Source: Ophiodon elongatus
Taxonomy: Eukaryota; Chordata; Actinopteri; Perciformes; Hexagrammidae
Assembly: GCA_016806645.1 (NCBI GenBank)
Contig: JACSYO010001636.1
Coordinates: 1,472,001-1,536,000 of the forward strand
Direction: 5' to 3'
Length of the DNA: 64,000 nt
Shown in pieces: positions 38,191-52,300 of this stretch (positions are counted from its first letter, which is position 1; each line of letters starts with the position of its first letter). Under the pieces are notes generated by a model. The model was not told where the DNA came from and did no database searches. It worked only from the letters and a program-made list of their open reading frames with translations. The position numbers and the translations under genes were made by a program.

Positions 38191-38848
38191 ATCTGGAAAA
38201 CATTCTGACTTTCTTGTTCCAAGCTTCCATGTTCCTCTTCAGGAGCTGCCATTGTTTTGATGGAACGGTCGCCTCTCAGTCTCGTCACATGCCTAAGCCA
38301 CGCCCATAACTGCCAGTAGCTCCTCGCAGGATGCTGATTGGTCCGTAGCAGTGTGGTTCAGACACAAACACATTACTTGAAACCTGACGTGATGGATTTT
38401 CGCGTGATCTTGTGATACCGTGAGGGTCTCCTTCATCTATTAATGTAGGTGTCGGTCTGTAACACACTCGCACAAGGAGAAAGTTGCAATCGAATCGTAA
38501 GAGAAAGCTACATGCATTACTAGAATAATAGACACAATTATTCTATTTGATATATTTTACTACATCATTATAGCAACATATCGTTAAGCTTGTTTCGTTT
38601 CCTGTCATTCCATCGGAGTGTGCATTTGTTACCATGGCGTCTAGAAGGCATTGTCCGTCCACCTGATTCTGTGTGAATGCAACAATATCCAGATATCTAC
38701 TCGCTACACCGGCTACATCCGCGACGACATCTGTGCATTTACCGTGCCACTAACCGGGGGCTGGACGCTCCGCGTACGTTTTGATAGTTTGTTTATTGGA
38801 TTCAATCCTAAGTGGCAGAAACGGAAAAAACGACTTATGTTTTTGTTT

Positions 38849-38849
<1 letters not shown>

Positions 38850-38890
<41 letters not shown>
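38850..38890. repeat. (AAT)n microsatellite
   Basis: About 13 AAT units adjoin a dispersed-repeat-like sequence. Confidence 0.9.
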
Positions 38891-38891
<1 letters not shown>

Positions 38892-39599
38892 CATTTAATT
38901 TGTAACGCACTTTTCATTCATAAAGAATCTCAGAGTGCACAGAGCCAGTACACAGTACATAGTTAAAAACATAGTTAAAACAGACTATATTTAAAAACAT
39001 AGTTAAAACAGACTATAATAAAAAAAGAAATAGCTGACAGATTTAACACAGAGTAAAAAACGCCTTCCTGAATAAAAAGGTTTTTAGGCCAGTCCTCCCC
39101 GCCACCAGCAGACTGGAGGCGAGTATGCGGTGGGATGGAGACGGCTGCTGGTCAGTGGCAGTTCTGGGTCTGACCTAAAGGCAGCAACAGAGTTTGCAGT
39201 CCACCAGGATCACAACCCCGGGCGCTGGGGTTTGCGTGGCTGAATTCGAGCTAACTTCTAACTGAAGGTACATCTGAGCCAGAGCTGTGCTCTCCTTCTG
39301 GCAAAGTACTCTCCTGGTGGCGGGGGAGAACTCAAACTATGAAAACCTACGTGGACCCTGTACCTTCAAAGGGATTGACAAGCAGCTCTACTTCTTTGTC
39401 CTGTCATGTTGGACTGAGGACAGACTGGACGCTACAGAGACTCTCTTTCTCCTCTCGAGCTACAAGTGGTATTACAGGACAGGATGGGCCTGGCTGGTTA
39501 GGCTGCTCGTTTCAGTAGATATCTCAAAACACAGACGTCTTCGGCGTAACGTCAACACTGTGACCTCTTCACTTTCGGTTGACAATGTTTTAAACTAGA

Positions 39600-40090
39600 A
39601 AGTGCATTTCCTGCTGAAAATGCGTTGAAATGCTGAAAGCTGAAAGCTTGAAGCTGAAATATTTGAAAAAATGAAAAAATAGATGAAAATACAAAAAAGG
39701 GAAACCACTTGCTGAAAAGTCTTGAAGCCCAAAAGAACTGAACTGCTGAAAATCCTTGTCGTTGAAATGTATAACTGGAAAAGTTGGAAGCAAAACTGCA
39801 TCATCTAAAGAATCCAAGACCTGAATTACAATCCAGGAAAAGCTGGAAGCTAAATAATTTTACTGCCACAGTAATAGTAGTGCAAGTAGTAGTAGTGGCA
39901 GTAGTAAAAATAACAAATTACTTTCCTGAAAAAAATGTTAAAGCCAAGAAGTGCACTGTTGAAAAACCTAGTAGTTGAATTTTAAAAGTGGCAGAATTGG
40001 AAGTTGAACTGCATTATCTAAAGAAGCTAAGAGCTGAAATACAATGCAGGAGAAGCTCGAAGCTAAACTGTTAAACTGTAGAAGTTGTTG
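39600..40090 (+). repeat. degenerate tandem repeat, period ~213 bp
   Basis: actgcatcatctaaagaa (near 39795) and actgcattatctaaagaa (near 40008) are followed by matching ctgaa.tacaat.cagga.aagct blocks about 213 bp apart. The purine-rich 'gctgaaagctgaa' text creates spurious open frames. Confidence 0.65.
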
Positions 40091-40350
40091 TCGTAGTAGA
40101 AGTATTGGCTGTAACAAGAGTAGTAGTTTCAGCAGCTGAATTTTTTAGTAGTGGTAATAGTAGCAGCAGCAGTAGTATCAGTGGTGTAGTAGAAGAAACG
40201 GTTCCATCAGCAATAGTAGTAGAAGTAGCAGCAGCAGCAGTAGTAGTAGTAGTATTAGAGCATTAAGTATTTAATAAAAAAAATCCTCATTTGAGCTTCA
40301 TGTTCAGATACAGTTAATCCATGGGGCTTTTATTTTGAAAGGGAAGACAT

Positions 40351-40381
<31 letters not shown>

Positions 40382-42564
40382 GGAGGTGTTACAATGCCTT
40401 TGACTGAATATCTCGAAGTCATTTGTGTCTGTGTGTGTCAAACTGCACTAATTCGCTTATATCAATCACCTGTGCCTGCCAATATCAAAGGTTGCCATAG
40501 CAATGTAACTTCAAAGAGACTACAGTTCCATAGGCTTAACATGGATTTAAAGTTGAGCAACACCTGTCAAACTATCTCAAAACTTAAATAACCGTCGCTC
40601 CTATTGCTGCTTCGATATCAGCCCTGGAGAGGAAGGATGACTTGATGAACGGATGATGTGAGAATTGGGTCTGTAGTGTAAAAAATCAGGTACGGTTGTC
40701 TGTGTGAGATCTTTTTGGAGTCATGTTAACATCGGTCTCTCTGGAGCAGAGAGGTGGATTTCCTCTCACTTTCAGGTTCACAGACAAAACAATTGAGTCT
40801 GTTGGAGTCCATCAACACATGTCTACGACTAGCACAAAATTTCCTACGTTTTGATCCACAAATGATGCCTGAAGAGTGAAAATATATATATTCACAAGAT
40901 TCTGAAGCTCCTCTCCACTCGGGTGACGACATCACGCACTCTGAGCTGTGCAATACACACCCATTATAAAGTGAGAAAGGTCTGAAAAAAGCATAAAACA
41001 TAAACGTCAGTGTCAGTTCAAAAAGTATAAAATATATCAAAAAGCTGAATCATACAGTAATAGTTGAAGGTTCTGTCAACATTTAAAAGTTTAAATGGTG
41101 TCTGTAGCTGAAAGTATGCAGAACCTTAAAGCTTTTAAAGTTTAAGAAGTTTAAGAGGATTTTCTCCATAGAGATCCCATTCAAAATAAAAATCATAAAA
41201 ACAAGCAGCTTTACAGTTTTGTTGCGCCACAACAACACTGAATAAAATGAGATGATTTATTTTGCAGAATCTTTTCATCTTGTTTATAACAGATTAGTTT
41301 ATGCTTTCTATTACATAATATTCTAATATCACGGTTCACTACTAGCAAAGTAAAAACTAGTTATGTTTTCTTTAATCTTGATTTAGTGTTGCGTATTTAC
41401 GAGATCCTTATCGCGTAAATACAGGATAATCTCATAATTCCAAAATAATAGAAGAAACAGATCTAATGATAATAACATACAAATCTCATAAAGATAAAAC
41501 TATTTCATGATCACAACATCTTTATTTTGTATTTACATGATACAGAATAAGATCTGAAAATGAGAAGAATCGTGTCCTATAATTGTGAAACCGTTTTCTT
41601 TTAATTACTTGATATGGTTCTCAAAAAACTTCCTTTATTTTATTATTGTTTATGACATTTAAAAGTCATAATTACAGTTTCCAGTATCCAATTTCTTTCT
41701 CTTTAATTGCAGTTTATTAGTGGATCCAGCAGGTTTTTATTTTATAGTTAGAATCTATTTAATATAAATTAGATTCGTCAGCTGAAAATGAACACGGCAG
41801 TAAAATTACACAAGAGCTGATTATGGTTCTTTTTTAAAGTTAGTTGGGTTCAAATTAATCAAATCAATTCGGAAATGTTTTTTAAATACAAATATAGATA
41901 AAAAGACAGAAGATACACATTTATATATTTACACTAGTTTCTTTGTTGTACGTCAATTTACTAATTGATTACAGAATCAAACACAATGGACTGTTTAGTA
42001 ACAAGTGAATGATTTTGGTTTCTACTGTTGATGATCTTGAGATGATCTCCTTTATTATGTAGATATATGTGTATGTGTATATATTGTGATGGATATTTTA
42101 TGTTGTTATGTTGGTTTCACACCTGTTGGGGTCAAGTCGCATATCACCTCGCTCTTTTTGGGTATGATGCGAGACTTAGTTCCTGCCACCAACCACAATA
42201 ACTTGTACCAGAGCGTGCTCTCGCTCCTGCGACTCACCCCTCCTTTCTGTACTCCGTGTCTGATTCTGCAAGTATTTGTCTGACCTCGCTTTTGAGACTG
42301 TTGGCAAACCTCATATCATAAGGAAAATGCCCTTTCCTACGACAGTGATGGGGAGGAAAAGGAGGACAGGAATAAAAGGGTGGATGTTTAAGAGTCATAT
42401 TGAATACCTTAAAAGGTAGACTTTAAACATTGGAGTCCTTTGACCTCAGAGATCTAGAGTCCAGATGGATAAATGTGTCGAGGGAAAAGGCTTAAATTCT
42501 GATTGTGCCAGAAACAAATCTAGAAACTCATGGTGACAACTGTGTTTACAGGGAATAATGCGCG

Positions 42565-43007
<443 letters not shown>

Positions 43008-43177
43008 TGCGTTAATCCTCATTTTGGTGAATGAGGTCGAGTGAAAGTAAGAACCAGGCCCCTCCGCCTGATGGTCCCATTGTCACTGTCATGAAAAACA
43101 AATATGGGGAGGGTAGTTGCTGACACCTACAAGATTGGGTTGAAAAAAGTGGTTTTACAGTAGGGGGTTCATTCAGT

Positions 43178-43970
43178 TTGAGCCAAATACAAAAATTACA
43201 CCAGGACTTAGAAAAGAGAGAGTCCGACTTGAGAAAGAATAAGCAAATAAAGGTTAAAAAATTTGAAATAATTGAAAGTCACAGAACATCTTTGAAAATG
43301 TGGAAAGAAGAAGCAGAATTTAAGTTAAAAGTGTGTAAAATGATGCCTAAGGTAGACAAAGATACAGACACTTCTCAGAAATCCTATTTTTTATACCCCT
43401 CACTGCACAGGGTGGATCCTAATCTTGAAACATGTCCTCCTCCACCATATCCACCTGATCCAGGCCTGGTAAAACCAATGCCAGAGGCACCTCCAACCAC
43501 GCAAAATCAAAAGGACATGCCCTCCCCACAATCCTCCAGTAGCAAGACATGCCACTTTCAGTCCTTGACATGGTATGGACTGCCGCCGAAGCCATAAAAG
43601 TCTGACAACTGGCGACTGGAAAGACGAGTAAGAGCCCGGAGCAGTCAGAGGTGGAGACGGCTCTTATCACCACACATGCCAATCCCATTGAACGACAACA
43701 AGCTGTGGACAAGGAAAAGAAAGCTGAGTCCAAAGAAAAACAGCTCCACACGGCTCAACTAACCATGGTCCAAGCTGTCCAGCACATGACCAAAGAAAAA
43801 GGTGACCGACAACAAAGAGATTTTGGGTTCAACAGACGAGGCAAAGGCAGGGTACGAGGACGTGGGTTCCGAGGTCCACTATTGGGCAGAGATGAGTGCT
43901 ATATTTGCCGCCAGAAAGGTCACTGATTAGCGGACTGTCCCCAAAGAGGTGTAGACAATCCCCAGGGGTG
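43178..43970 (+). pseudogene. decayed endogenous retrovirus gag remnant
   Basis: The first frame (43178-43597) is lysine/glutamate-rich and then carries a proline block with PPPPYPPDP, a late-domain-like PPxY motif. After a frame break, a second stretch (43651-43926 and beyond) is Arg/Gly-rich and ends in a CCHC-type zinc knuckle start (CYICRQKGH) interrupted by an in-frame stop before its last cysteine. This order is that of a retroviral Gag with nucleocapsid. Capsid and pol are not visible, so the copy is broken and non-functional. Confidence 0.7.
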
Positions 43971-44609
43971 CAACGCATCAGACTGAGCCGAGAAGGAGGG
44001 GGCATGCAGAGCCAAGCACAGTCCAAATGCCCGGATGTGACTTGATCCGCCCATTTTACCGAGGATGCATCGGAGGTCACTTGTCCGTACCTGGGAAAGC
44101 CAAATATCTCAGAATGCATTTCGCACCAGCAACAGGGAACAATGGCAGAGGAGAAAACACACAACTGAAAGTTGAAGTTTTTGAAATACTACTGTTGTTG
44201 AGTCACGGAATGTAATTTTCGGATTGTTTTAGGCGAGAAGTTAGTTGTTTAAGCATCAAATCTGTGGTCAGTTTGTCAAGATTCACCCTCCTGAAAAATA
44301 TACTCCGACGACTTCGGAGATTTGAGGTGTTGCTAGCGGGATCGGTAAGCCTCGCCAGCACCGGGCTGTTAGCGCTCACGGTGCCCGCCGAGAACAGCCT
44401 GATCTCAGCGGAACTTTTTGAAATGATCCGCTGGCTCTGATGCCTCCGTAGTGGTTAAACATGAGATATAATTAGGTTTGGAGGATCTAACGAGCAATAA
44501 GTGTGCTCAGAGTTTATTATTTGTTAAATCAGTTTGACTGAGGTCAAGGTTAAGATTTATAACTTAATATTTTCTTTTTACTTTTGACTGATTTGTTTGC
44601 AATTATATA

Positions 44610-44653
44610 TGTATCTATATATTTATATATAGATATATATATGTATACACACA

Positions 44654-44691
<38 letters not shown>

Positions 44692-44750
44692 TTGTACACA
44701 CAATATATATACAATTATATGTGTATATACACACAAGTATATGTGTGTGT

Positions 44751-44787
<37 letters not shown>

Positions 44788-44812
44788 CACATATATATAT
44801 GTATATACACAT
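44610..44812. repeat. (TA)n/(TG)n microsatellite cluster
   Basis: Alternating ATATAT and TGTGTG/TATACACA tracts. The open frames through it on both strands are artefacts. Confidence 0.95.
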
Positions 44813-45168
44813 AACATTTAAATGATTTTAATTTTAAATGAAAACGAAAAAAGCAGGGTTGTCCTATTTGGTTTGATTGTAAAAATACTTTACAGAGAAG
44901 AACCGAAGTAAACTCATTAGCAACAACAGCTGACGTGGTGACATCATCAAGTAAGTTGCTGTTCCAATTGCAAAAAGACCGTACTGTGTCCTCCCGTCCC
45001 TGGAGTCTGGACTCCCAAGTCCAAACTCCCAAGTCCAAACTTCAAAGTACACAGGTCCGTACTTGGCATACTTGGTATTGAGAAACGACCAAAGTTCTTC
45101 TGCAGGTTGAACCTCCGCTGCCCGATATTGTTACTGCTGTCGATCAGCATGGCGATATCCATCCTACA

Positions 45169-45208
45169 GTCAGCGTGCATGCGCGCGCACGCGCGCATGC
45201 ACGCTGAC
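45169..45208. repeat. 40-bp near-perfect GC palindrome, Z-DNA-like
   Basis: Two exact 19-bp arms (gtcagcgtgcatgcgcgcg at 45169-45187 and its complement at 45190-45208) are separated by ca. The central tgcatgcgcg... stretch alternates purine and pyrimidine without interruption. Confidence 0.95.
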
Positions 45209-46209
45209 AGATTTCAAGGTGCTAGCTGGCCCGCGGAGATTTAATTACATAATTAATCAAAAGATTGTGATTTAAGTAAAAGCCTTTAATTATAAAAAAG
45301 TAAAATCCTTTATGACAAAATTAAGTAAATTCATGAAGTACAATAACTTGCCCTATTCTAATGAAATAAGCAATTTCCTTAATTACAGAATTAAGCAAAA
45401 TGCATATGATTTAATCAAAATCCTTAATTAAAGCACTCTTATGAAATAAGCAAAATCATAAAAAATCATAAAAAACAAGCAAAATACATAAGGACAACAT
45501 ACTTCTGAAATAAGCCAAATTCTTAATCATTTTACAACTACGAGCAAAATTCTTGAAGGCCCCCTCAAGTCAGAACAAATAACAAATAAATGAAGTGTTA
45601 AGGGAATGATCACAGCGGGACGTGCTGTTGCCCTTATTTGTATTATTATGAATATATTTTAGCTAAATGTAGTCTTGCTGACAAAATCATGTTCACTACA
45701 ATGAATGAGTCATGTGAACCACAAGGGAGCGCTAAAGTGAAGTCATGAAGTTCATTGTATGTTTTAAATCAAAAACACCAACAGATTCTCAACATTGGGT
45801 ATCGTTATACGGAACGTAGAAGACATATGTCAATGTTTCATGTTTATTCTAATTTAATATATCACATTAAGATTGCTCCCGATAGTCTTTGGTTTCTAAG
45901 ACCCGGCTGCTTGTACTCTGGTAAACCTGAGCTCAAGTCTAGTTTTCAAATTAAACTTTATATCTGTGCTGTGTTTTTAAAGATTCTCGTCTTCAGCAGG
46001 AACCAATGGGCTTGGAGCTGAGAGCCACAGACAGGAAGTCAGAACGTATGAAGAGACCGACACATTGTTAAGAGTAAGAAAGACCGGCTGTAATAATGTA
46101 ATATAATATTACAGCCTTCTTGTTTAAAGGGAACATGCGTATCAAAGTGAGCTGATGGTGGTGGTGTGGTAGAAATCCATCTGGATGTGAGATGAGCTCC
46201 TTGGAGGAG

Positions 46210-46314
46210 CTACTCTGCTCCCTGAGCTCCTTCTTCTTCAGCTGCAGGAACACCAAGGTTACAATAATCCAGCTCAATGCCCTCCCGTCTGCCCGGCTTC
46301 TGCCCCCTGCTGGC
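46210..46314 (-). other. receptor cytoplasmic-tail exon with ITIM-like motif
   Basis: The exon reads ASRGQKPGRREGIELDY and then CNLGVPAAEEEGAQGAE and stop (TAG, 46212-46210). LDYCNL (46272-46255) fits the ITIM pattern [SIVL]xYxx[IVL], and YCN also fits a Grb2-type YxN site. The acceptor tctctccag precedes 46314. Confidence 0.75.
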
Positions 46315-49300
46315 CTGGAGAGACATGACAGCACAGTCCTGTCTTCAGTTCACTAAACACAGACCGAGAGCTTCATTTCAGTCGCTGGTCTAAACAACAG
46401 ACGTGTGTCAGTACCTTACAGTAGAAGTAGAGGGCAGTGATCACCAACAGCAGAGTCAGCGGTAGGACGACAGCTTTGATGATAAGAGGTGTTGGATCTG
46501 ATCGAACACATGGACAGTCATTACATCACATGACATCATGAGTCCAACAGCTCCCATTGAACCTGAAAACTACAATCACTGACACTTATTACTCTTCATG
46601 TTTACTTCATATTCACTGTTTGAACCATAGCCGTTATATAAAAAGTGGACCGAGTCGTCGTGACGTCACTCTTTGGTTTGTGGACTGTGGCCATCTTATT
46701 TTTATGCAACCAGTGAACAGGAAGTGACCATATCTGGACTGAGGAGGAGTCTCTCTGGTAGAGACCTTTCAATCACCTTGTAGCCCCGCCCTAAAGCATC
46801 TCTTGCTTTATGGTCTGTTTGACTCTAAATGGACCATAATTTACTAAATGAACATTATGATGTATTGAAGAAGACTTGAAACTAGAGATTGAGACCATAA
46901 ACTCATGTGTATAATGTTTACTGAGGGAATAAATCAAGAGAGAAGTAGAGTCATTTTCTCATAGACTTCTATACAACCAGAGGAGTCGCCCCCTGATGGA
47001 CAGTAGAGAGAATGCAGCTTTAACACATGAAGCTTTGGCTTCAATCTTCAGAACCAGATGTCGCTGCCTGGGAACAATCGTGGTCGTGGTTAAAAGAGAC
47101 CAACACAATGGTAGAAACGAGAAGCAAAAAATGACTTCAGTTAAAAACTGTTTCGAAGGTCTAAAGACAGACGGAGTCACTTTTCATAGAGAGTTTAAAG
47201 TCTTCAGCGGCAAATGTTCAGTTTAAGAGCCAATCAGAATGAAGGTTTGTGTTTTTGTTACATTTGATCTGGTTAGTTTTGGTTTCATGTTACAATGATG
47301 TCATCACCTACTTCCTGTTTTCAACACCAGGGCTGGATTCGAATAGTCCAAAATATTTCCTCCTAACGTCTATTCCTAACCACTTCTCCTTGACCTCTGT
47401 GGAAAACGTCACGGGGTCAAGGAAAGATGGTTAGGAGAATTCATGAGGAGTTTAGCGAATCCGAGTCCACTTTCACTAAGCTACGTAGTTCTGATGCAAC
47501 GGGGGACGCATGTTAGTATGCAGCGGTGAAACTACAATGTTCAGAAGATGGATTACAAAGAAGCGCATCTTAGATACTTCGTCCGTGTGTTGTTACAGTG
47601 TTGCGTCATAACGACATAAACAACCGAGTTCATAGTATTACTTTATTAACATAAACAACCCGGTTCATAGTATTACTTTATTAACATGGTTGCAATATAA
47701 GTGAAAGAATGAATATAAAAGTGAAACCAAGGGATTGTCACACAGAGTACAAAGCTACTAAACTGTCTCATTGTTCAGTTTCAAACATGCTGAATTAAAT
47801 ACGTTCTCCCACTAACAATGTCTCATATCCCTCTTTGTTGTTATGGTTTATATGCAGATTACTCAATCTCACTCACTCAATAGATGTGCCCATCTTCTCT
47901 GACGTAGTACGGTAAGCATATTGCCTCACTTCCGGTTGCCAGCGTGTCTGTTGTCCGATAGCTTACTTTCACAGCTCCAGCTAAACCGAGTTAATTGTGT
48001 GATATTCTTCAGTACAAGCGGCTAAATCACCTGCTGTACATCTTAAACACTAATATCACCTTCTTGTAGCGGCTTCTTGCTTAATCCTACAGTTCTATTT
48101 ACACTTTGTTTGGTTTCTCTAACGGTAGCCACCGTACTCTAGCTCAGCAGCTAGCAATGACTTCCCTCTCTCCCTCTCCTTCTCTCCCTTGCTCAGTGTG
48201 TCACATGCTTAGCCAGTCCTCTGCCTCCCTTAATGATAACGGTACATGTAATAAGTGCAGTTTGTTTGTTAGGGTGGAGGCGAGGCTCAGTGAGTTAGAG
48301 GCACGGCTCCGCACCATGGAAGCTCAGTCGTTAGCCACAGTAGTTAGCCTGCCCACTCCCATAGTCGGTGCGGGCCAACCAGCCGTAGCTTCAGCTAGCT
48401 GTTCCCCGGCAGCCCCCGAGCAGCCGGGAGGCTGGGTAACTGTCCGAAGGAATCGGAAGTCAACGCAGAAGCACACGGTGCACCACCAACTTCTTCACGT
48501 TTCTAACCGGTTCGCCCCACTCGGCGAGACACCCACTGAGGATCAGACTCTGGTTATAGGTAGCTCCATAGTCAGAAACGTGAAGATAGCGAAGCCAGGG
48601 GTCACAGTCACATGCATTCCGGGGGCCAGAGCGGGCGACGTTGAGTCCTATTTAAAACTGCTGGCTAAGGATAAACGTAAATACAGTAAGATTGTAATAC
48701 ACATCGGCGGTAATGACTCCCGAATCCGACACTCGGAGGTCACTAAAATTAATGTGGCATTGGTGTGTTCATACGCCAAAACAATGTTGGACACCGTAGT
48801 TTTCTCTGGCCCTCTCCCAAATTTGGTCAATGATGAGATGTATAGCCGCATGTCATCATTCAACCGCTGGTTGTCGAGGTAGTGTCCAGCAAACAATGTG
48901 GGCTTCGTTGATAATTGGGAGACTTTCTGGGGAAAACCTGATCTGATTAGGAGAGACGGCATTCATCCCACGTTGGATGGAGCGGATCTCATTTCTGCAA
49001 ATTTGACCAACTTTGTTTGGGGACCTAATCCATGACAACCCAGAGTTCAGACCAGGAAGCAGAAGCAGAGTTGTAGTCTTACACCCTTCTCTGCACTTCC
49101 ATTAGAGCAGTTACCCACCCAAAACTATATAGGGACTGTGTCTGCCCCACGGCCACTTAAATTAATTAAATCAAAAGCAACTAGAAGAGGAGTTGTACAA
49201 AATAATCTCATAAAAGTTAAAACCACCAACGCAACAGTGCAACAAAATAGGAGAATTAAATGTGGACTCTTAAATATCTCATTATTAGATTCAATCGGCT

Positions 49301-52300
49301 GCTGTCAGAGTGTACAGAAACCCACTCACTGTTTTAACCACACCCTCAACCTTGTTCTTGCATTTGGCATTAAAATAGAACATTTAATAGTTTTTCCACA
49401 GAACCCTCTTTTATCAGACCATTACCTAATAACTTTCGAGTTTATACTACCAGAGTGTACACCGTTAGGCAAAGGTTTCTACACCAGATGTCTATCTGAC
49501 AGTGCTGTAGCTAAATTTAAAGAAGCGATTCCATCTGTATTTAATTCAATACCATGTCTCAATATAATGGAGGACTCCTGTACTAACTTTGGTCTGTCCC
49601 AGATTGATCATCTCGTCGATAGTGCTACAGGCTCACTGAGATTGACACTACACTCTATAGCTCCTCTAAAAAAGAAGATAATAAAGCAGAGGAGGTTCGC
49701 TCCATGGTATAACCCTGAAACCCGCAAAATAAAACAAACATTGCGAAAGCTTGAAAGAATATGGCGTTCCACCAATTTAGAAGAATCTCGGTTAGTTTGG
49801 CGAGATAGTCTTAAAACATATAAAAAGGCCCTCCGTAATGCCAGAGCAGCCTATTACTCATCAATAATAGAGAAAAATAAGAACAACCCCAGATTTCACT
49901 TCAGCACTGTAGCCAGGCTGACACAGAGTCACAGCTCTGTTGAGCCGTGTATTCCTATAGACCTCAGTAGTAATGACTTCATGAGCTTCTTCAATGATAA
50001 GATTCTAACTATTAGAGACAAGATTAATGGTCTCTTGCCCTCAACCAGTGCCGATCTATCCTTGGAGGCAGCTATAAGCCCTGATATATGTATGGACCAC
50101 TTCTCTTTCATCGACTTTAAAAAATTGTCTTCAACAATTTCCTCTTCTAAATCTTCTACCTGTCTCTTGGACCCCGTCCTGACGAGGCTGCTTAAAGAAG
50201 TTTTACCTTTGATTGGCACCTGTCTGCTGGATATTGTCAATCTGTCTTTACTAACAGGCCATGTACCACAGTCTTTTAAAGTAGCTGTGATCAAGCTTCT
50301 TCTCAAGAAGCCCACTCTTGATCCAGAGGTGTTGGCTAACTATAGACCGATCTCTAACCTTCCCTTCCTCTCTAAGATCCTTGAGAAAGTAGTTGCAAAT
50401 CAGTTATGTGACTTTCTACAGAACAATAGTTTATTTGAGGATTTTCAGTCAGGTTTTAGAAAACACCACAGCACAGAGACAGCACTGGTGAAAATTACTA
50501 ATGACCTCCTAATTGCATCAGATAAAGGACTTGTCTCAGTTCTTGTCTTGTTAGACCTTAGTGCTGCGTTCGACACCATTGACCATCACATCCTATTACA
50601 GAGATTAGAACATTTGATTGACATTAAAGGCACCGCACTAGGCTGGTTTGAGTCCTATTTATCGGATCGATCTCAATTTGTATATGTAAACGATGAATCC
50701 TCGATGACCACCAATGTCAGTCACGGAGTTCCACAAGGTTCTGTGCTTGGACCAATCTTATTCACCTTTATATATGCTTCCTTTGGGCAATATTATCAGA
50801 AAACACTCCATAGACTTTCATTGTTATGCTGATGATACTCAATTATATATATATCGATCAAGCCAGATGAAACCAACCAGCTTGCTAAACTTCAAGCATG
50901 TCTCAAAGATATAAAAACATGGATGACCTTCAACTTCCTGATGTTAAACTCAGACAAAACTGAAGTTATTTTACTAGGCCCAGAACTCCTCCGGAATCAA
51001 CTATCTAATGATGTGGTTTCTCTTGATGGCATTGCCCTGGCATCCAGCGCCACCGTAAAGAATCTCGGAGTTGTCTTTGATCAGGACTTGTCCTTTAACT
51101 CTCACGTAAAACAAATCTCAAGAACTGCATTTTTTCACCTACGTAACATTTCAAAAATTAGACACATCCTGTCTCAAAGCGATGCAGAAAAATTAGTTCA
51201 CGCATTTGTTACTTCTAGACTGGACTACTGTAACTCCTTATTATCAGGCTGCTCTAATAAGTCTCTTAAATCTCTCCAGTTGATCCAGAATGCTGCAGCT
51301 TGTGTACTAACAAAAACTAAGAGAAGAGATCATATTACTCCTGTATTAGCTTCTCTTCACTGGCTCCCTGTAAAATCCAGAGTCAAATTTAAAATCCTTC
51401 TCCTCACCCACAAAGCCTTAATTGGTGAGGCACCATCATATCTTAAGGATCTCATAGTACCATATTTCCCCACTAGAGAGCTGCGCTCACTGAATGCGGG
51501 GCTGCTTGTGGTTCCTAGAGTCTTAAAAAGTAGGATGGGAGCCAGAGCCTTCAGCTATCAAGCTCCTCTTCTATGGAACCAGCTTCCACTTTCAGTCCGG
51601 GGGCAGACACAGTCACCACATTTAAGAGTAGACTTAAGACTTTCCTCTTTGATAGCGCTTATAGTTAGGGCTGGCTCAGGTTTGCCCTGGTTCATTCTTT
51701 CCAGCCCCTTGATATGCTGCTATAGGCCAAGACTGCTGGGGGACAACTTAGGATACACTGAGCTCCTCTATCCTTTTCTCTCTCTCCTTCTGTATGAATT
51801 CATGTTCTATCAATGCACATTACTAACTCTACTTCTTCCCTCGGAGTCTTTGTGCTTTCTCGCCTCGCAGGTTTCCACGAATCGTGGTTACATCTGGACC
51901 CTGGTCCTGCCTCCTGGTTCCTTCCGTGGAACTGCTGACGCACATTCTTTTCTATTTTACCTTCTGTATGAATTCATGCACCATAAATGCACATTACTAA
52001 CTCTGCTCCATCCCTGAGGTCTTTGTGCCTTCTCGCCTCGCAGGTTTCTGTGGATTGCAGTTAAATCTGGAACCTGGTCCTACGTCCTGCTGTGGTCCTC
52101 CCCGTCACCTACTGCTACTATTACATGAATCATTTCTGTCATGTAAATTGAACGTGTTGTAACTCTGTTATGCTGTTCATTCTGTACACATGACATCTAT
52201 TTTCGTACTCTGTCCATCCTGGGAGAGGGATCCTCCTCTGCTGCTCTCCTGAAGGTTTCTTCCATTTTTCTCCCTGTTGAAAGGGTTTTTTGGGGGAGTT

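Larger units (their letters stand above)
38191..42560. other. intergenic repeat-rich region without recognisable genes
   Basis: I see no conserved coding sequence. The region holds an (AAT)n tract at 38850-38890, followed by a repeat resembling the fish gcatttaatttgtaacgcac family and extending to about 39240. It also holds a degenerate tandem repeat at 39600-40090, TAG/CAG-rich triplet sequence at 40090-40260, a (CAGA)n tract near 40353-40381 and AT-rich unique DNA beyond. Confidence 0.6.

Noticed and set aside
39287..39598. 103-codon open frame in the intergenic desert
   Set aside because: It has no family resemblance, lies between repeats and lacks any exon signals.
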